The notes: a model not told the origin generated them from the sequence alone. A DNA stretch of 33,119 nucleotides from Synechococcus sp. AG-670-A05 (GCA_003211535.1 QCSJ01000013.1:1-33119); one strand, 5' to 3'; shown: positions 7,059 to 18,695, counted from the first letter of the stretch. Made by a program: numbers and translations.

Positions 7059-7279
7059 CCCTGTCCCAGACTGTTCCGAACTGCTGTGGTAGTTCCTGTG
7101 ATCACATCCGCACAAGTCGTTGTCGGCCGTGGTCAAGCTTCATAAATTTACGAATTCGAATGGTCCCGATTCCAATGGCAGAGGGGTGGAACGTTCAATC
7201 CATTCCATTTGGTCGAATCCGATCGAGAGATTTCTTCGCTTAACCTCTCAATGATGAGCCTTTTTGAGCCATCCATTAG

Positions 7280-7858
7280 TTGCGACGTCTGATCATCGCC
7301 ACCGGCAATCCCATCAAGGTTGCCGAAATTGAAGCCATGCTTGGTCCGCTGCCGATCGAGGTCCAACGACAACCCGACGACCTTGACGTCGAAGAGACAG
7401 GTTTGACCTATTTGGACAATGCGTCTCTCAAGGCATCCGCTTCCGCAAGGCGAACAAAGAACTGGGCCCTTGCCGATGATTCTGGTCTTGAAGTTGATGC
7501 CCTAGGGGGAGCTCCAGGTCTGTTCTCCGCTCGTTATGCCTCCGGCAACGATGCGAAGCTTCGGCGACTCTTGAGCGAACTCGGTGAATCCCCCTACCGG
7601 AGTGCCTGTTTCCGCAGCACGATGGTGCTCAGTGATCCCAACGGTCGCTGCGTGGCATCGGCGGAAGGCGTCTGCTGGGGTGAACTCCTCAGAGAGCCCG
7701 CCTACGAAAAAGGTGGCTTTGAATCACTGTTGTGGGTGCGTGAGGCCCAGTGCACCTATGGGGAATTCAATTCAGCCCAACTCGCGCGCCTGGGCAGCCG
7801 TGGCAAAGCAGCTCGCGCACTCGCTCCGGATCTGAGACGTCTACTGAACCTGAGCTGA
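7280..7858 (+). CDS. rdgB: Non-canonical purine NTP pyrophosphatase (RdgB/HAM1)
   Basis: The 192-aa protein hydrolyses XTP, dITP and ITP to the monophosphates and so keeps deaminated purines out of nucleic acids. The substrate-binding motif is ATGNPIKVAEIEAM at residues 7-20 (T8, N10, K13) and the catalytic ADDSGLEVDAL with D66 and D67 follows, then GAPGLFSARYA. The start must be the TTG at 7280: a TAG stop stands directly before it in frame, and the next ATG would remove the TGNxxK motif. It is divergent from the cso operon and converges on csoS1D with a 7-bp gap, so it is embedded among shell genes although the family has no carboxysome role. Confidence 0.93.
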   Translation: MRRLIIATGNPIKVAEIEAMLGPLPIEVQRQPDDLDVEETGLTYLDNASLKASASARRTKNWALADDSGLEVDALGGAPGLFSARYASGNDAKLRRLLSELGESPYRSACFRSTMVLSDPNGRCVASAEGVCWGELLREPAYEKGGFESLLWVREAQCTYGEFNSAQLARLGSRGKAARALAPDLRRLLNLS

Positions 7859-7865
7859 GTGAGGG

Positions 7866-8651
7866 TTAGCTCAATGTGGAGCGTCGGTTGACGGTTTCGA
7901 TAGCCCGCATGGCCGCCGCTGCCGCCTCCTCCACATCACCCTCCCGTCCGGCCAGGGTGAGACGTCCGAAGGCGCCGACAGCTTTCACATCCACCAGGGT
8001 GATGTTGGAGGCTTTCTCCGCCTCGTTCGCTGCAATAAGCACATAGCCGGCTGGCTCCGTCTCGAGGATGAACATGCTCATCCCTGCCTCGATCATCGAT
8101 CCGCGGCGGTTCTGGCGGTTGATCAACACCGCATGGTCCGGCGTGATCGCCCTTATCACCTCCGTCCAACTCACATCGGCGGGGGAACGCTGCTCGATCG
8201 TGCTGCCGATAGCTTCCAGCACCACATCACCGGAATGAAGCACTGTGCTCTGGTCCCGGTGATAAAGCGCCATCGATCCGAAGGCGCGTTCCACAATCAT
8301 CTGACCAAGGCGAACATTGCTCGCCTTGAGGGCGATATCCGTCACCCGGTGGACAGCCATGCCAGGCGACACCTCCATCCACAGACAAGCATCACCCGGA
8401 ATCGGCAGAAATCCCTGACTAACGGAACCCATGTAGGCCGCTAGCTGAGGCTGTAACGAGTCGATGAAGACGTGGGTGCGCAGCTCTATCGACTGCACGT
8501 GGCTGTTCTGACGCTGCAACCTGGGGGATTCCGAATCCGTGGTCACAACACAACTCGCGCCCCCCTGGGGAGGCTTCACCTCAGTGCCGGTCACGAGAGC
8601 GCTTCCACCGCGCCGCCGCTCCCGGGCCTCGAAGCTGGCGAAACGGGTCAT
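7866..8651 (-). CDS. csoS1D: Tandem-BMC gated shell protein CsoS1D
   Basis: This 261-aa protein has an N-terminal extension of about 50 residues and then two BMC domains (about 55-150 and 160-250). It forms trimeric pseudohexamers that stack and have a large gated pore, probably passing RuBP and 3PGA. The gate residues are visible as E121-R122 in [11 protein letters not shown], matching the Glu/Arg pair of the Prochlorococcus protein. The extension contains ALVTGTEV (18-25), which resembles the VTGTE blocks of CsoS2. The gene stands apart from the cso operon, separated by rdgB in the other direction, and has its own 119-bp upstream region with a palindrome shared with csoS1. Confidence 0.96.
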   Translation of the reverse strand: MTRFASFEARERRRGGSALVTGTEVKPPQGGASCVVTTDSESPRLQRQNSHVQSIELRTHVFIDSLQPQLAAYMGSVSQGFLPIPGDACLWMEVSPGMAVHRVTDIALKASNVRLGQMIVERAFGSMALYHRDQSTVLHSGDVVLEAIGSTIEQRSPADVSWTEVIRAITPDHAVLINRQNRRGSMIEAGMSMFILETEPAGYVLIAANEAEKASNITLVDVKAVGAFGRLTLAGREGDVEEAAAAAMRAIETVNRRSTLS

Positions 8652-8734
8652 GGCGTGGAGTGTACCGGATAAATTCGGTGCTCATGGCCGTGATCACAGG
8701 CGTGGGCAGCGGTCTTGCGTGGCGAAGCGCAGCC

Positions 8735-8751
8735 GATACCGTCCGCTTATC
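8735..8751. promoter_or_regulatory. GATA-N9-TATC site between csoS1D and the divergent gene
   Basis: The 17-bp element has the same outer half-sites and 9-bp spacing as the perfect palindrome upstream of csoS1. It lies 84 bp upstream of the csoS1D start and 20 bp upstream of the start of the divergent gene at 8771. One side extends to GCTTATCA, the exact half-site of the csoS1 palindrome. An 11-mer GTGATCACAGG (8690-8700) also recurs in the csoS1 region (7105-7095, minus). Confidence 0.4.
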
Positions 8752-8770
8752 AACACTGAGGACCCCGGTG

Positions 8771-9148
8771 ATGAGCGAGCAATCCCCCGTGAATGCCGTT
8801 GAACTGAACGCCGACCAGGCCCTGGGCATGGTCAGCTTCGGATTGATGCAGCGGTTGGCCAAGGATGGACAGGTGGAGCTGCCCTGGCTGGAGACCGCTG
8901 TGGACAGCGACGTTGAACGGGCAAGGCAGCTGCGTCAGCGCCTAGAACTAACTGCCCTGGCCATTAAGACAGGAGCACCGCTCACCACAGCCGAGGTGAC
9001 GCTGCTGCTGGGGGCCCGCCCCGGCAGCGAGCAGGTTGAGCGTGGCGGACTGGTGGCGCGCCGCGTCAGCCGCAACGTCTGGCGGCTCAGCAAGCTGGAA
9101 GAGAACGATCGTTCCGACCGCTACGACGGCTTCCGCCGTCGCCTCTAA
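8771..9148 (+). CDS. Conserved-looking 125-aa protein of unknown function
   Basis: I do not recognise a named family. The start chosen is the ATG at 8771 (MSEQSPVNAVELNADQALG); the frame is open 37 codons further up, but that part would cross the control region and the candidate operator. The protein is soluble and helical, with a possible helix-turn-helix at residues 68-100 (APLTTAEVTLLLGARPG followed by VERGGLVARRVSRNVWRL). The gene is divergent from csoS1D with a shared 119-bp region and lies 80 bp upstream of chlN. A DNA-binding role is a guess from the helix pattern only. Confidence 0.75.
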   Translation: MSEQSPVNAVELNADQALGMVSFGLMQRLAKDGQVELPWLETAVDSDVERARQLRQRLELTALAIKTGAPLTTAEVTLLLGARPGSEQVERGGLVARRVSRNVWRLSKLEENDRSDRYDGFRRRL

Positions 9149-9171
9149 TCCCGAAGAGTTTCAGCGACTGA

Positions 9172-10506
<1,335 letters not shown>

Positions 10507-10510
10507 CGCC

Positions 10511-12085
10511 ATGGACCTGACCCTCTGGACCTACGAAGGACCACCCCACGTGGGCGCCATGCGCATCGCCGCCTCGATGGAAGGGGTCCACTACGTGCTG
10601 CATGCGCCGCAGGGGGACACCTACGCCGACCTGTTGTTCACCATGATCGAGCGACGCGGTCAGCGCCCACCGGTGACGTACACCACCTTTCAGGCCCGGG
10701 ACCTGGGGGGCGACACGGCCGAACTGGTGAAGCGCCACGTACGGGAAGCAGTGGACCGGTTCCAACCCGATGCGCTGCTGGTTGGGGAAAGCTGCACGGC
10801 GGAACTGATCCAGGATCAACCCGGTGCCCTGGCGCAGGGCATGGGATTGACCATGCCGGTGGTGAGCCTTGAGCTGCCGGCTTACAGCAAAAAGGAGAAC
10901 TGGGGGGCTGCTGAGACCTTCTATCAATTGGTGCGCAACCTGCTCAAAGCGCAGGCGCCAGTCAACAGCGAGCACGACCCCAAGGCCTGGCAACAACAGG
11001 GGCGCCGGCCGCGGGTGAATCTGCTCGGCCCGTCCCTGCTCGGATTCCGCTGCCGCGATGACGTCCTTGAAGTGCAGACGCTGCTCACCATGCACGGCAT
11101 CGATGTAGCTGTGGTCGCCCCCCTCGGTGCGGGGGTCGACGATCTCCAACGCATCCCCGATGCCGACCTCAACATCTGCCTATATCCGGAGGTAGCTGAT
11201 TCCACCTGCAGCTGGCTGGAACGCAATTTCGGCATGCCCTTCACCCGCACGGTGCCGATCGGCGTCGGCGCCACCCACGACTTCCTCATTGAGGTGCACA
11301 CCGCCCTGGGACTGGAACCTCCATCGCCGAAGGAGGGTTATCGCCGCTCACGCCTGCCCTGGTACTCGGAATCGGTGGACTCCACCTATCTCACCGGTAA
11401 GCGGGTGTTCATCTTTGGCGATGGCAGCCATGCCATTGCTGCCGCTCGCATCTGCACTGAGGAGCTGGGCTTCCAAGTGGTAGGGCTGGGCACCTACAGC
11501 CGTGAGATGGCTCGTCCAATCAGGGCCGCCGCTAAGGCCCTGGGACTGGAGGCCCTGATCTGTGACGACTATCTGGCCGTTGAAGCCGCCATGGCCGAGG
11601 CGGCTCCGGAACTGGTGCTGGGCACCCAGATGGAACGTCACGGCGCCAAGCGACTCGGAATTCCCTGCGCAGTAATCAGCACACCAATGCATGTTCAGGA
11701 CGTGCCGGCACGAATGAGTCCTCAGATGGGCTGGGAAGGGGCCAATGTGATTTTCGACAGCTGGGTCCACCCGCTGATGATGGGGCTAGAAGAACACCTG
11801 ATCGGCATGTTCCGCCACGACTTTGAATTTGTGGATGGCCACCAGAGCCATCTTGGCCATGCCGGTGGATCAGGAGCCACCAAGCACAGCGACTTGTGCG
11901 ACGTCCCCGAGGTTGGCGAGGACGACGTGGTTTGGACCGCTGATGGAGAAGAGGAACTGCGGAAGATTCCTTTTTTCGTGCGTGGAAAAGTTCGCCGCAA
12001 CGCTGAGGCCTATGCCCGACAGGTGGGCTGCCGGGAAATCAGCAGCGAAACGCTCTATGACGCAAAAGCCCACTACAAAGCATGA
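10511..12085 (+). CDS. chlB: Light-independent protochlorophyllide reductase subunit B
   Basis: This 524-aa subunit of DPOR starts [20 protein letters not shown]. The unusual aspartate ligand of the inter-subunit [4Fe-4S] cluster is D36 in [12 protein letters not shown], and the aspartate implicated in proton donation to the substrate is D290 in [11 protein letters not shown]. The GESCTAELI block (C95) and the ferredoxin-reductase-like C-terminal DPOR domain (about 470-520, [19 protein letters not shown]) are intact. It is 4 bp downstream of chlN. chlL follows on the same strand after 151 bp, so the reductase ATPase may have its own promoter. Confidence 0.98.
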   Translation: MDLTLWTYEGPPHVGAMRIAASMEGVHYVLHAPQGDTYADLLFTMIERRGQRPPVTYTTFQARDLGGDTAELVKRHVREAVDRFQPDALLVGESCTAELIQDQPGALAQGMGLTMPVVSLELPAYSKKENWGAAETFYQLVRNLLKAQAPVNSEHDPKAWQQQGRRPRVNLLGPSLLGFRCRDDVLEVQTLLTMHGIDVAVVAPLGAGVDDLQRIPDADLNICLYPEVADSTCSWLERNFGMPFTRTVPIGVGATHDFLIEVHTALGLEPPSPKEGYRRSRLPWYSESVDSTYLTGKRVFIFGDGSHAIAAARICTEELGFQVVGLGTYSREMARPIRAAAKALGLEALICDDYLAVEAAMAEAAPELVLGTQMERHGAKRLGIPCAVISTPMHVQDVPARMSPQMGWEGANVIFDSWVHPLMMGLEEHLIGMFRHDFEFVDGHQSHLGHAGGSGATKHSDLCDVPEVGEDDVVWTADGEEELRKIPFFVRGKVRRNAEAYARQVGCREISSETLYDAKAHYKA

Positions 12086-12236
12086 GCAAATTCACTTAAT
12101 TCTTTTCAGTTGACCAATAGAAATTCTGGAGCATCGCCATGCGTTGACATTCAGATCTTTCATTTCTTGGTGAAACACAGCCAGCCCTCATCTGTTGATG
12201 TTGAATGAACCCATCTCCTCTTGTGAAGGTCGCTGA

Positions 12237-14111
<1,875 letters not shown>

Positions 14112-14146
14112 TCAGCATCCGCGGAACTCATGGCTGGTCACGAATC

Positions 14147-14515
14147 TCAGCGCCAGATCACCCGCAGTCGATTGGGTGCAATCCATTGGTCCTGCTCGCT
14201 TAGCAACCGTTTCTCACCGCCGATGCTGAACAAGCGATCAAAGCGACTCTGCAGGGTCTCTAACTTCTTCGACTCAAGATTCAAAACGGCGGCGATCTCA
14301 CCATGGCGATCCAGTCGTTCCTGGTAAGCCACCGACAGCCTTGCAACACTGACGCAGCCGACCAGGATCATCGCTGCCTTGGCTGCCAGAGCGATCAGGC
14401 TGCAATGAAGTTCCTGCCTGTCGAGCTGACGTTGGATGGACGCAGCGCGGTTTACGGCAGCCTCGGAAGAGGCCTGATCCCTGACACGGGATGGCTTTGC
14501 CTTGGACGACGTCAC
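14147..14515 (-). CDS. Small single-pass membrane protein, unknown function
   Basis: The 122-aa product starts with GTG. Residues 1-35 are basic and polar, about 38-60 form one transmembrane helix (SLIALAAKAAMILVGCVSVA), and the rest is an amphipathic helix with LESKKLETLQSRFDRLFSIG and the ending DQWIAPNRLRVIWR. I believe similar proteins occur next to photosynthesis genes in other marine Synechococcus, but cannot name a family. It lies between psaM (35 bp upstream) and por (68 bp downstream) on the same strand, so a thylakoid role is plausible but unproven. Confidence 0.75.
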   Translation of the reverse strand: MTSSKAKPSRVRDQASSEAAVNRAASIQRQLDRQELHCSLIALAAKAAMILVGCVSVARLSVAYQERLDRHGEIAAVLNLESKKLETLQSRFDRLFSIGGEKRLLSEQDQWIAPNRLRVIWR

Positions 14516-14550
14516 CGCGACTTCTTAGATGACCGCTTGTAACGCAGCTA

Positions 14551-14655
14551 TCAGGCCTCGTAAAGGCTAATGGAGAGACGCAGGGCCAGCACAGCAGCAT
14601 GGGCAGCCACCACAAGAGCGACGAATACTTCAGCCGAAGTCAGAGCAGTGGCCAT
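14551..14655 (-). CDS. psaM: Photosystem I subunit XII (PsaM), 34 aa
   Basis: A 34-codon frame encodes a one-helix membrane protein: MATALTSAEVFVALVVAA at the N-terminus and LALRLSISLYEA at the end. Length, the xxAEVFVALVVA entry into the helix, and the L-x-x-RL-x-x-SLY exit match PsaM, a peripheral helix of cyanobacterial photosystem I involved in trimer stability. The start is the ATG at 14655 and the stop is TGA at 14553-14551. No strong Shine-Dalgarno is visible. It heads a minus-strand run with the 122-aa membrane protein and por. Genes this short are easily missed by automatic calling. Confidence 0.85.
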   Translation of the reverse strand: MATALTSAEVFVALVVAAHAAVLALRLSISLYEA

Positions 14656-14738
14656 GAGAAGAAAGACACAAGCGATCCCATTGTTCTCCCTCAGCAGGGC
14701 TTCAGGCCATCATTCGCAAAGGCCTGTCACACCCGTAG

Positions 14739-15209
14739 ATGGAACCGGTTCAGATCAACGCCGACGCGATCCGGCGTCTCGACCTCACCCCCCTGCAGCC
14801 CTGGAGCAGCCAACCGCTGCCGTCCCTGCTGGAGATGGGCCCTGCCTTGGAGCTGCAGTTCTACTGGCCTCGTGATCCTTCTGATCCCAGGGAGCTGCCC
14901 GAATGCCCCGAGCCAAGGCTCTGGGCCCTACGAGCCGATGCCAATTACCCCTGGCTGCCACTGCTGCTGGAACGCGACCAGGGCAGTTTGATCCGCCACG
15001 TGGCCATGGTGGTCCCCCATAGCTTCAACCGTAGTGAAGGACTGCGCTTCGAGCCCCAGGCCCTTGAGCTGTGGATCACCCACCGGCTGATGCAACTGGA
15101 TGATCTCTGCACATCCAAGCTGGGACTCTCGCAACGGGGCAACCTGTCACAGATGGCAGCCTCACTTGGATACGAACTGGATGCAGGCTTCTGGACTCTA
15201 TTGAGCTGA
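14739..15209 (+). CDS. CRR6-like NDH-1 assembly factor (DUF1817)
   Basis: The 156-aa soluble protein begins MEPVQINADAIRRLDLTPLQ and has the family hallmarks FYWPRDPSDPRELPECPE, RLWALRADANYPWLPLLLER and MVVPHSFNRSEGLRF. It resembles plant CRR6 and Synechocystis Slr1097, which help mature the NdhI subunit of the NDH-1 complex used in cyclic electron flow and CO2 uptake. I assign it from remembered motifs, not a search. It is divergent from psaM (83 bp) and its stop is 2 bp from the reversed stop of the TauE-like gene. Confidence 0.8.
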   Translation: MEPVQINADAIRRLDLTPLQPWSSQPLPSLLEMGPALELQFYWPRDPSDPRELPECPEPRLWALRADANYPWLPLLLERDQGSLIRHVAMVVPHSFNRSEGLRFEPQALELWITHRLMQLDDLCTSKLGLSQRGNLSQMAASLGYELDAGFWTLLS

Positions 15210-15211
15210 GA

Positions 15212-15985
15212 TCAGACCAGCAGCAGATGCAGAGCCCGCCGGCAGCTGTCCACCGCCAGAACGATGGCCAAGCCCCGCAGCAGCCGCACCAGCACTACCG
15301 CATCGAAACGGTCCAGCCGGCTGGCGGACCACTGGGCCGCCAGAGCTGCCACTCCACCCAGCACCAGGCCCATCCAGGGCACCCCTCGCCCCTCATGCAG
15401 GAACTGCAACGAGGCTGCGGAGGCGGAGCAGAACACCGCCATGGTGCTAAGGCGCACCGCCCGATGGATGGGTACCCCCAGAGGTCCGTTCATCAGCGGC
15501 ACCATTACCAGGCCACCACCGAGGCCGAGCATTCCGGCCGTCCAACCGGCAATGCAGCCCACCCCAGCCAATAACCCCACCTGGGCATTGGTTTCATCGT
15601 CCTCACCAGGTGTCTCCTCGTCCTCGCGCACGCGCACAGCAAAGGCCAGCACCACATAAATAAGCGTCTGCATCGCCAGCAGAAGCCAGCCGAACACCAA
15701 CCCGGCCAGACCACCGAACAACAACGCAGAACCAAAGGCCGACGCACCTATGGCAACACTGGTTCGAACCGGCAGCGATCCACTGCGCAGGTGGGACACC
15801 AGGCCCGCCAGAGCCGTCGGAACGATGGCAAAGCTGCTGGTGGCCAGAGCCTGATGGGGCGGGAGATCCAACCAGAGCAGCAGAGGCGCGAAGATGAGAC
15901 CACCTCCTATTCCCAGCAGGCCAGCCAATCCACCAGCCAGCAGGCCCAGTCCGATCAGCAGGGGGATGTCCCACCAGGGCAGCAC
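15212..15985 (-). CDS. TauE/SafE-family membrane permease
   Basis: The 257-aa integral membrane protein has about eight hydrophobic segments in two homologous halves, each with the family glycine signature: LLAGGLAGLLGIGGGLIFAP (15-34) and GMLGLGGGLVMVPL. A charged loop DEETPGEDDETN separates the halves. The family exports or imports sulfite, sulfoacetate or other organosulfur anions; the substrate here cannot be told. The start is GTG at 15985. Only 26 bp separate it from the divergent lipoate-ligase-like gene, so at least one promoter must overlap coding DNA. Confidence 0.85.
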   Translation of the reverse strand: MLPWWDIPLLIGLGLLAGGLAGLLGIGGGLIFAPLLLWLDLPPHQALATSSFAIVPTALAGLVSHLRSGSLPVRTSVAIGASAFGSALLFGGLAGLVFGWLLLAMQTLIYVVLAFAVRVREDEETPGEDDETNAQVGLLAGVGCIAGWTAGMLGLGGGLVMVPLMNGPLGVPIHRAVRLSTMAVFCSASAASLQFLHEGRGVPWMGLVLGGVAALAAQWSASRLDRFDAVVLVRLLRGLAIVLAVDSCRRALHLLLV

Positions 15986-16011
15986 GTCATCGTTCGCTCA
16001 CGATCAACAGC

Positions 16012-16764
16012 ATGCCGACCGCCGGATCCCCTGGCCGACTCATTCCCAACCTGATAGGAGACGGTCCGACTCAGATGGCCATCGACGCGATGCTGCTGGA
16101 TCAGGCCACACAAGCCCCGGTGCTGCGCTTTTATCACTGGGATGGGCCCTGGCTGTCCCTGGGCCGCCATCAACGACACCGGCCCCAGCACTGGGATCAA
16201 CTGGCGCTGGAGGGGCGCCTTCGCATGGTGCGTCGACCCAGTGGCGGCCAGGCCGTGCTGCATGCAGGGGGGCTCACCTACGCACTGATCTGGCCATCAG
16301 CGCCGCGCCGACGCAAGCAGGCCTACCGGGAAGCCTGCCGATGGTTGATAGATAGCTTCACGCAACTGGGGCTGCCATTGCAGTTTGGGGACGATCCCGC
16401 CGTCGCCAGCAGCAGCAATTGCTTCGCCAGCTCCACCGCCGCGGATCTCGTGGATCATGCCGGCGTGAAACGAATCGGCAGCGCCCAGTGCTGGCAGCGC
16501 GGACGGCTGCTGCAGCACGGCGAAATCCTGCTGGACCCTCCGCCAGCGCTCTGGCAGGCCGTGTTCGACGAAGCCGCCCCACCCTCTGCACCCCAAGGGA
16601 TCGACCGACAAACGTTGGAACAAAAGCTGATTGATGCCATCGCCATCGCCTGGCCTGATGTCTGCTGGGACGAAGAACCCCTGAGTGACGACGAACGGGA
16701 TCAGGTGGACGCCCGTTGCCGATCGGATGGTTCGGAACTTACCGGCATCGACGCAACGATCTGA
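16012..16764 (+). CDS. Lipoate-protein ligase/octanoyltransferase-like protein
   Basis: The 250-aa protein belongs to the biotin/lipoate ligase superfamily. It shows GDGPTQMAIDAMLL, YHWDGPWLSLGRH, the lipoyl-AMP binding block RRPSGGQAVLHAGGLTYAL and the conserved lysine in GVKRIGSAQ, followed by GEILLD. It probably attaches or transfers lipoyl/octanoyl groups to the E2 subunits or glycine cleavage H protein; it resembles the LipM/LplA type rather than LipB, and whether it uses free lipoate or octanoyl-ACP is not clear. Its last 64 bp overlap the 3' end of the opposing site-2 protease gene. It has no lplA-type accessory C-terminal domain. Confidence 0.8.
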   Translation: MPTAGSPGRLIPNLIGDGPTQMAIDAMLLDQATQAPVLRFYHWDGPWLSLGRHQRHRPQHWDQLALEGRLRMVRRPSGGQAVLHAGGLTYALIWPSAPRRRKQAYREACRWLIDSFTQLGLPLQFGDDPAVASSSNCFASSTAADLVDHAGVKRIGSAQCWQRGRLLQHGEILLDPPPALWQAVFDEAAPPSAPQGIDRQTLEQKLIDAIAIAWPDVCWDEEPLSDDERDQVDARCRSDGSELTGIDATI

Positions 16765-17960
16765 GGCAGCATCACCAACCCCATTGGGTAGCGGTTATGG
16801 CGTCGGGCCTCATCCAGGATCGGTGCAGGCAAGCGCACCCCTAAGCGCTTCAGCACCGCTTCACCGATGTCCATGCGGTCAACTGTGCCGGCGGGAAGCC
16901 CGGCTGGGCTGAGCACCAATGCCCGGCCCTGTTCTGTGGCCTCCACAGCCTTGATGGCTTGCCAAATAGGAGCCGATTCGGCAATGGAGGCAAGGGAATT
17001 CAGGGGGCGGAGATGGTCACCGACGGTCTGCAGGTCCCATTGCTGAACAGGAAGATCTCGCAGTGGCTGGTCATCCAACCAGCCCAGCCAGCGGGGACCA
17101 CGGCAGATCAGCACCCAATCCGCTCCACGCTTGGCTTCGTCGTCCTGAAGACGCAGCTGACTGAGCCGACGCAGGGGCTGATCGGATTCCATCACCCTGA
17201 AACGACGGCTGGCGGCATCAGCCACCTTCAGGTCACGCAGCACCTGATGCAGCACCAGCATCTGGGACTGGCTGCGATTCGCTCCAAGCCCGAACCAGCC
17301 GATCAGCATCAACATCACGCCGTTGAAGACACCGCCCTGCAGCAGCAGCAGGCCTCCCAGCACAATCAACAAGCTGGAGAGGGCGCGCCCAGATGCAGCG
17401 GCCACCTGCATCCCCCGTTTCTGACTGCCACTGAACTGCCAGACCAGCGCCTTGAGAATCAATCCCCCATCCAGTGGCAAACCGGGCAGGAGATTGAACA
17501 TCCCGAGCATCAGGTTGAGGAGGCCGAGCTGGGTGCAGAGCAGTGTCAGCACTGGACTCACTGCACCGGCCGGCGCCGCTGAAAGCAGCAGACCCAGCGC
17601 CAGTGACAGGCTGACAAGAGGACCAGCGGCAGCGATGCGCAAACTGCCCATCGCCGTGGTGCACTCCTTCTCGACCCGGGCAATCCCCCCAAGATGAAAC
17701 AGAGTGATGCTGAGCACCTTCACCCCTTCACGAACGGCCATCACCGCATGACCGAGTTCGTGCAACAACACTGACAGGTAGAGAAGAAACGCTGTTGCCA
17801 GACCCAAACCCCAACTCACCGTCAAGGGGACGGCTGGCGTGAGCTCAGATGCGTAACGCCCCTGGAAGAGCGTGGTGAAGATGGCGAGGGCAAACAGCCA
17901 GCTGGGCTGAATCCGCAGCGGAATGCCCCGAAAGGTCAAGAGTGTCCAGCCTTCTCCCAC
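16701..17960 (-). CDS. Site-2 protease-like zinc metallopeptidase (M50) with CBS-like tail
   Basis: Intramembrane protease of the Rip/SpoIVFB class with the zinc motif HELGH in a membrane segment (residues 67-71 from the GTG at 17960) and the second metal motif LLPGLPLDGGLI. Helices at the N-terminus (GIPLRIQPSWLFALAIFTT) and after GSLRIAAAGPLVSLSLALGL complete a six-helix core; the last 180 residues form a degenerate CBS-pair-like domain. Substrates are probably membrane-bound regulators, but none is identifiable here. A TTG at 17987 would add 9 residues and overlap the longest trpF frame, so GTG is preferred. The gene overlaps the opposing ligase gene by 64 bp. Confidence 0.87.
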   Translation of the reverse strand: MGEGWTLLTFRGIPLRIQPSWLFALAIFTTLFQGRYASELTPAVPLTVSWGLGLATAFLLYLSVLLHELGHAVMAVREGVKVLSITLFHLGGIARVEKECTTAMGSLRIAAAGPLVSLSLALGLLLSAAPAGAVSPVLTLLCTQLGLLNLMLGMFNLLPGLPLDGGLILKALVWQFSGSQKRGMQVAAASGRALSSLLIVLGGLLLLQGGVFNGVMLMLIGWFGLGANRSQSQMLVLHQVLRDLKVADAASRRFRVMESDQPLRRLSQLRLQDDEAKRGADWVLICRGPRWLGWLDDQPLRDLPVQQWDLQTVGDHLRPLNSLASIAESAPIWQAIKAVEATEQGRALVLSPAGLPAGTVDRMDIGEAVLKRLGVRLPAPILDEARRHNRYPMGLVMLPQIVASMPVSSEPSDRQRAST

Positions 17961-18002
17961 CGCTACTCCATGGCGTCGCTGCCCCAATGGGGCGTGTCCA
18001 CC

Positions 18003-18692
18003 ATGATCCTAAGGAGATCAGCCTGCAGGTTCTTGCGCGATCAACCCACCTCTCCAGCCGTGAAGATTTGCGGCCTGACCGACATTGAGCAGGCGCTGGC
18101 GATCGCCGCCATGGGCGCCGATGCCATCGGCGTGATCGGTGTTGAAGGAACCCCCCGATACATTGAGGAAACTCCACGCCGGGCTTTGTTCAGCCAGCTT
18201 CAGCAGCGCTTCCCTGCGCTCCAAAGGGTGTGGGTGGTGGCAGACGCCTCGGAAACGTTGCTCGATGCAGCACTGCAGGGTCAGGGTACCCCGACGGTGG
18301 TGCAGCTACATGGAGGGGAATCACCAGCTCAATGTCTGGCGTTGCGGAAACGCCATCCCCGAATGCGCATTTGGAAGGCCCTGCGTTTGCGCACTCTGGA
18401 CGACCTGGCTGCCGTGGAGAACTATCTGGAATCCGTGGATGCCCTGTTGCTGGAAGCCTGGAGTCCGAATCAGCTGGGGGGCACGGGCCACCGGCTTCCC
18501 CTGGACTGGTTGGCGGAAACCCAACTACCACTGCCCTGGTGGTTAGCCGGCGGCATCAGTGCTGAATGGATCCCCGAACTACTGGAACGTGTGACACCCG
18601 ACGGACTCGATGCTTCAAGTCGACTGGAGGTCAGTCCAGGTTGGAAGGACCTCCAGAAGGTGAACGCTTTGCTATCAGCGGTTCGAGCCTGA
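18003..18692 (+). CDS. trpF: Phosphoribosylanthranilate isomerase
   Basis: TrpF performs the Amadori rearrangement of phosphoribosylanthranilate in tryptophan synthesis. The (beta-alpha)8 barrel has the catalytic cysteine in VKICGLTDIEQA, the VQLHGGES strand, and the phosphate-binding WLAGGISAEW and PDGLDASSRLE blocks. The start is uncertain: ATG at 18003 gives 229 aa, ATG at 17970 gives 240 aa but would crowd the divergent protease start, and true family N-termini usually begin just before VKICG. trpF converges on folE with 3 bp between stops. No other trp gene is nearby. Confidence 0.9.
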   Translation: MILRRSACRFLRDQPTSPAVKICGLTDIEQALAIAAMGADAIGVIGVEGTPRYIEETPRRALFSQLQQRFPALQRVWVVADASETLLDAALQGQGTPTVVQLHGGESPAQCLALRKRHPRMRIWKALRLRTLDDLAAVENYLESVDALLLEAWSPNQLGGTGHRLPLDWLAETQLPLPWWLAGGISAEWIPELLERVTPDGLDASSRLEVSPGWKDLQKVNALLSAVRA

Positions 18693-18695
18693 CGA

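Larger units (their letters stand above)
6932..7279. other. Divergent control region between cso operon and rdgB
   Basis: This 348-bp stretch has no credible gene. It must hold the promoter of the carboxysome operon (minus) and of rdgB (plus). Visible elements are a 19-bp inverted repeat (7040-7058), a TTGACA hexamer on the minus strand (7030-7025), a 10-bp palindrome TGTGATCACA (7097-7106) and an AT-rich patch near 7140-7160. I could not place a convincing -10 box for either gene. Confidence 0.6.

Noticed and set aside
7097-7106. TGTGATCACA as a CRP-like or NtcA site upstream of csoS1
   Set aside because: The CRP half-sites lack the 6-bp spacer and the NtcA consensus GTA-N8-TAC is not met; GTGATCAC words occur elsewhere in coding DNA of the window.
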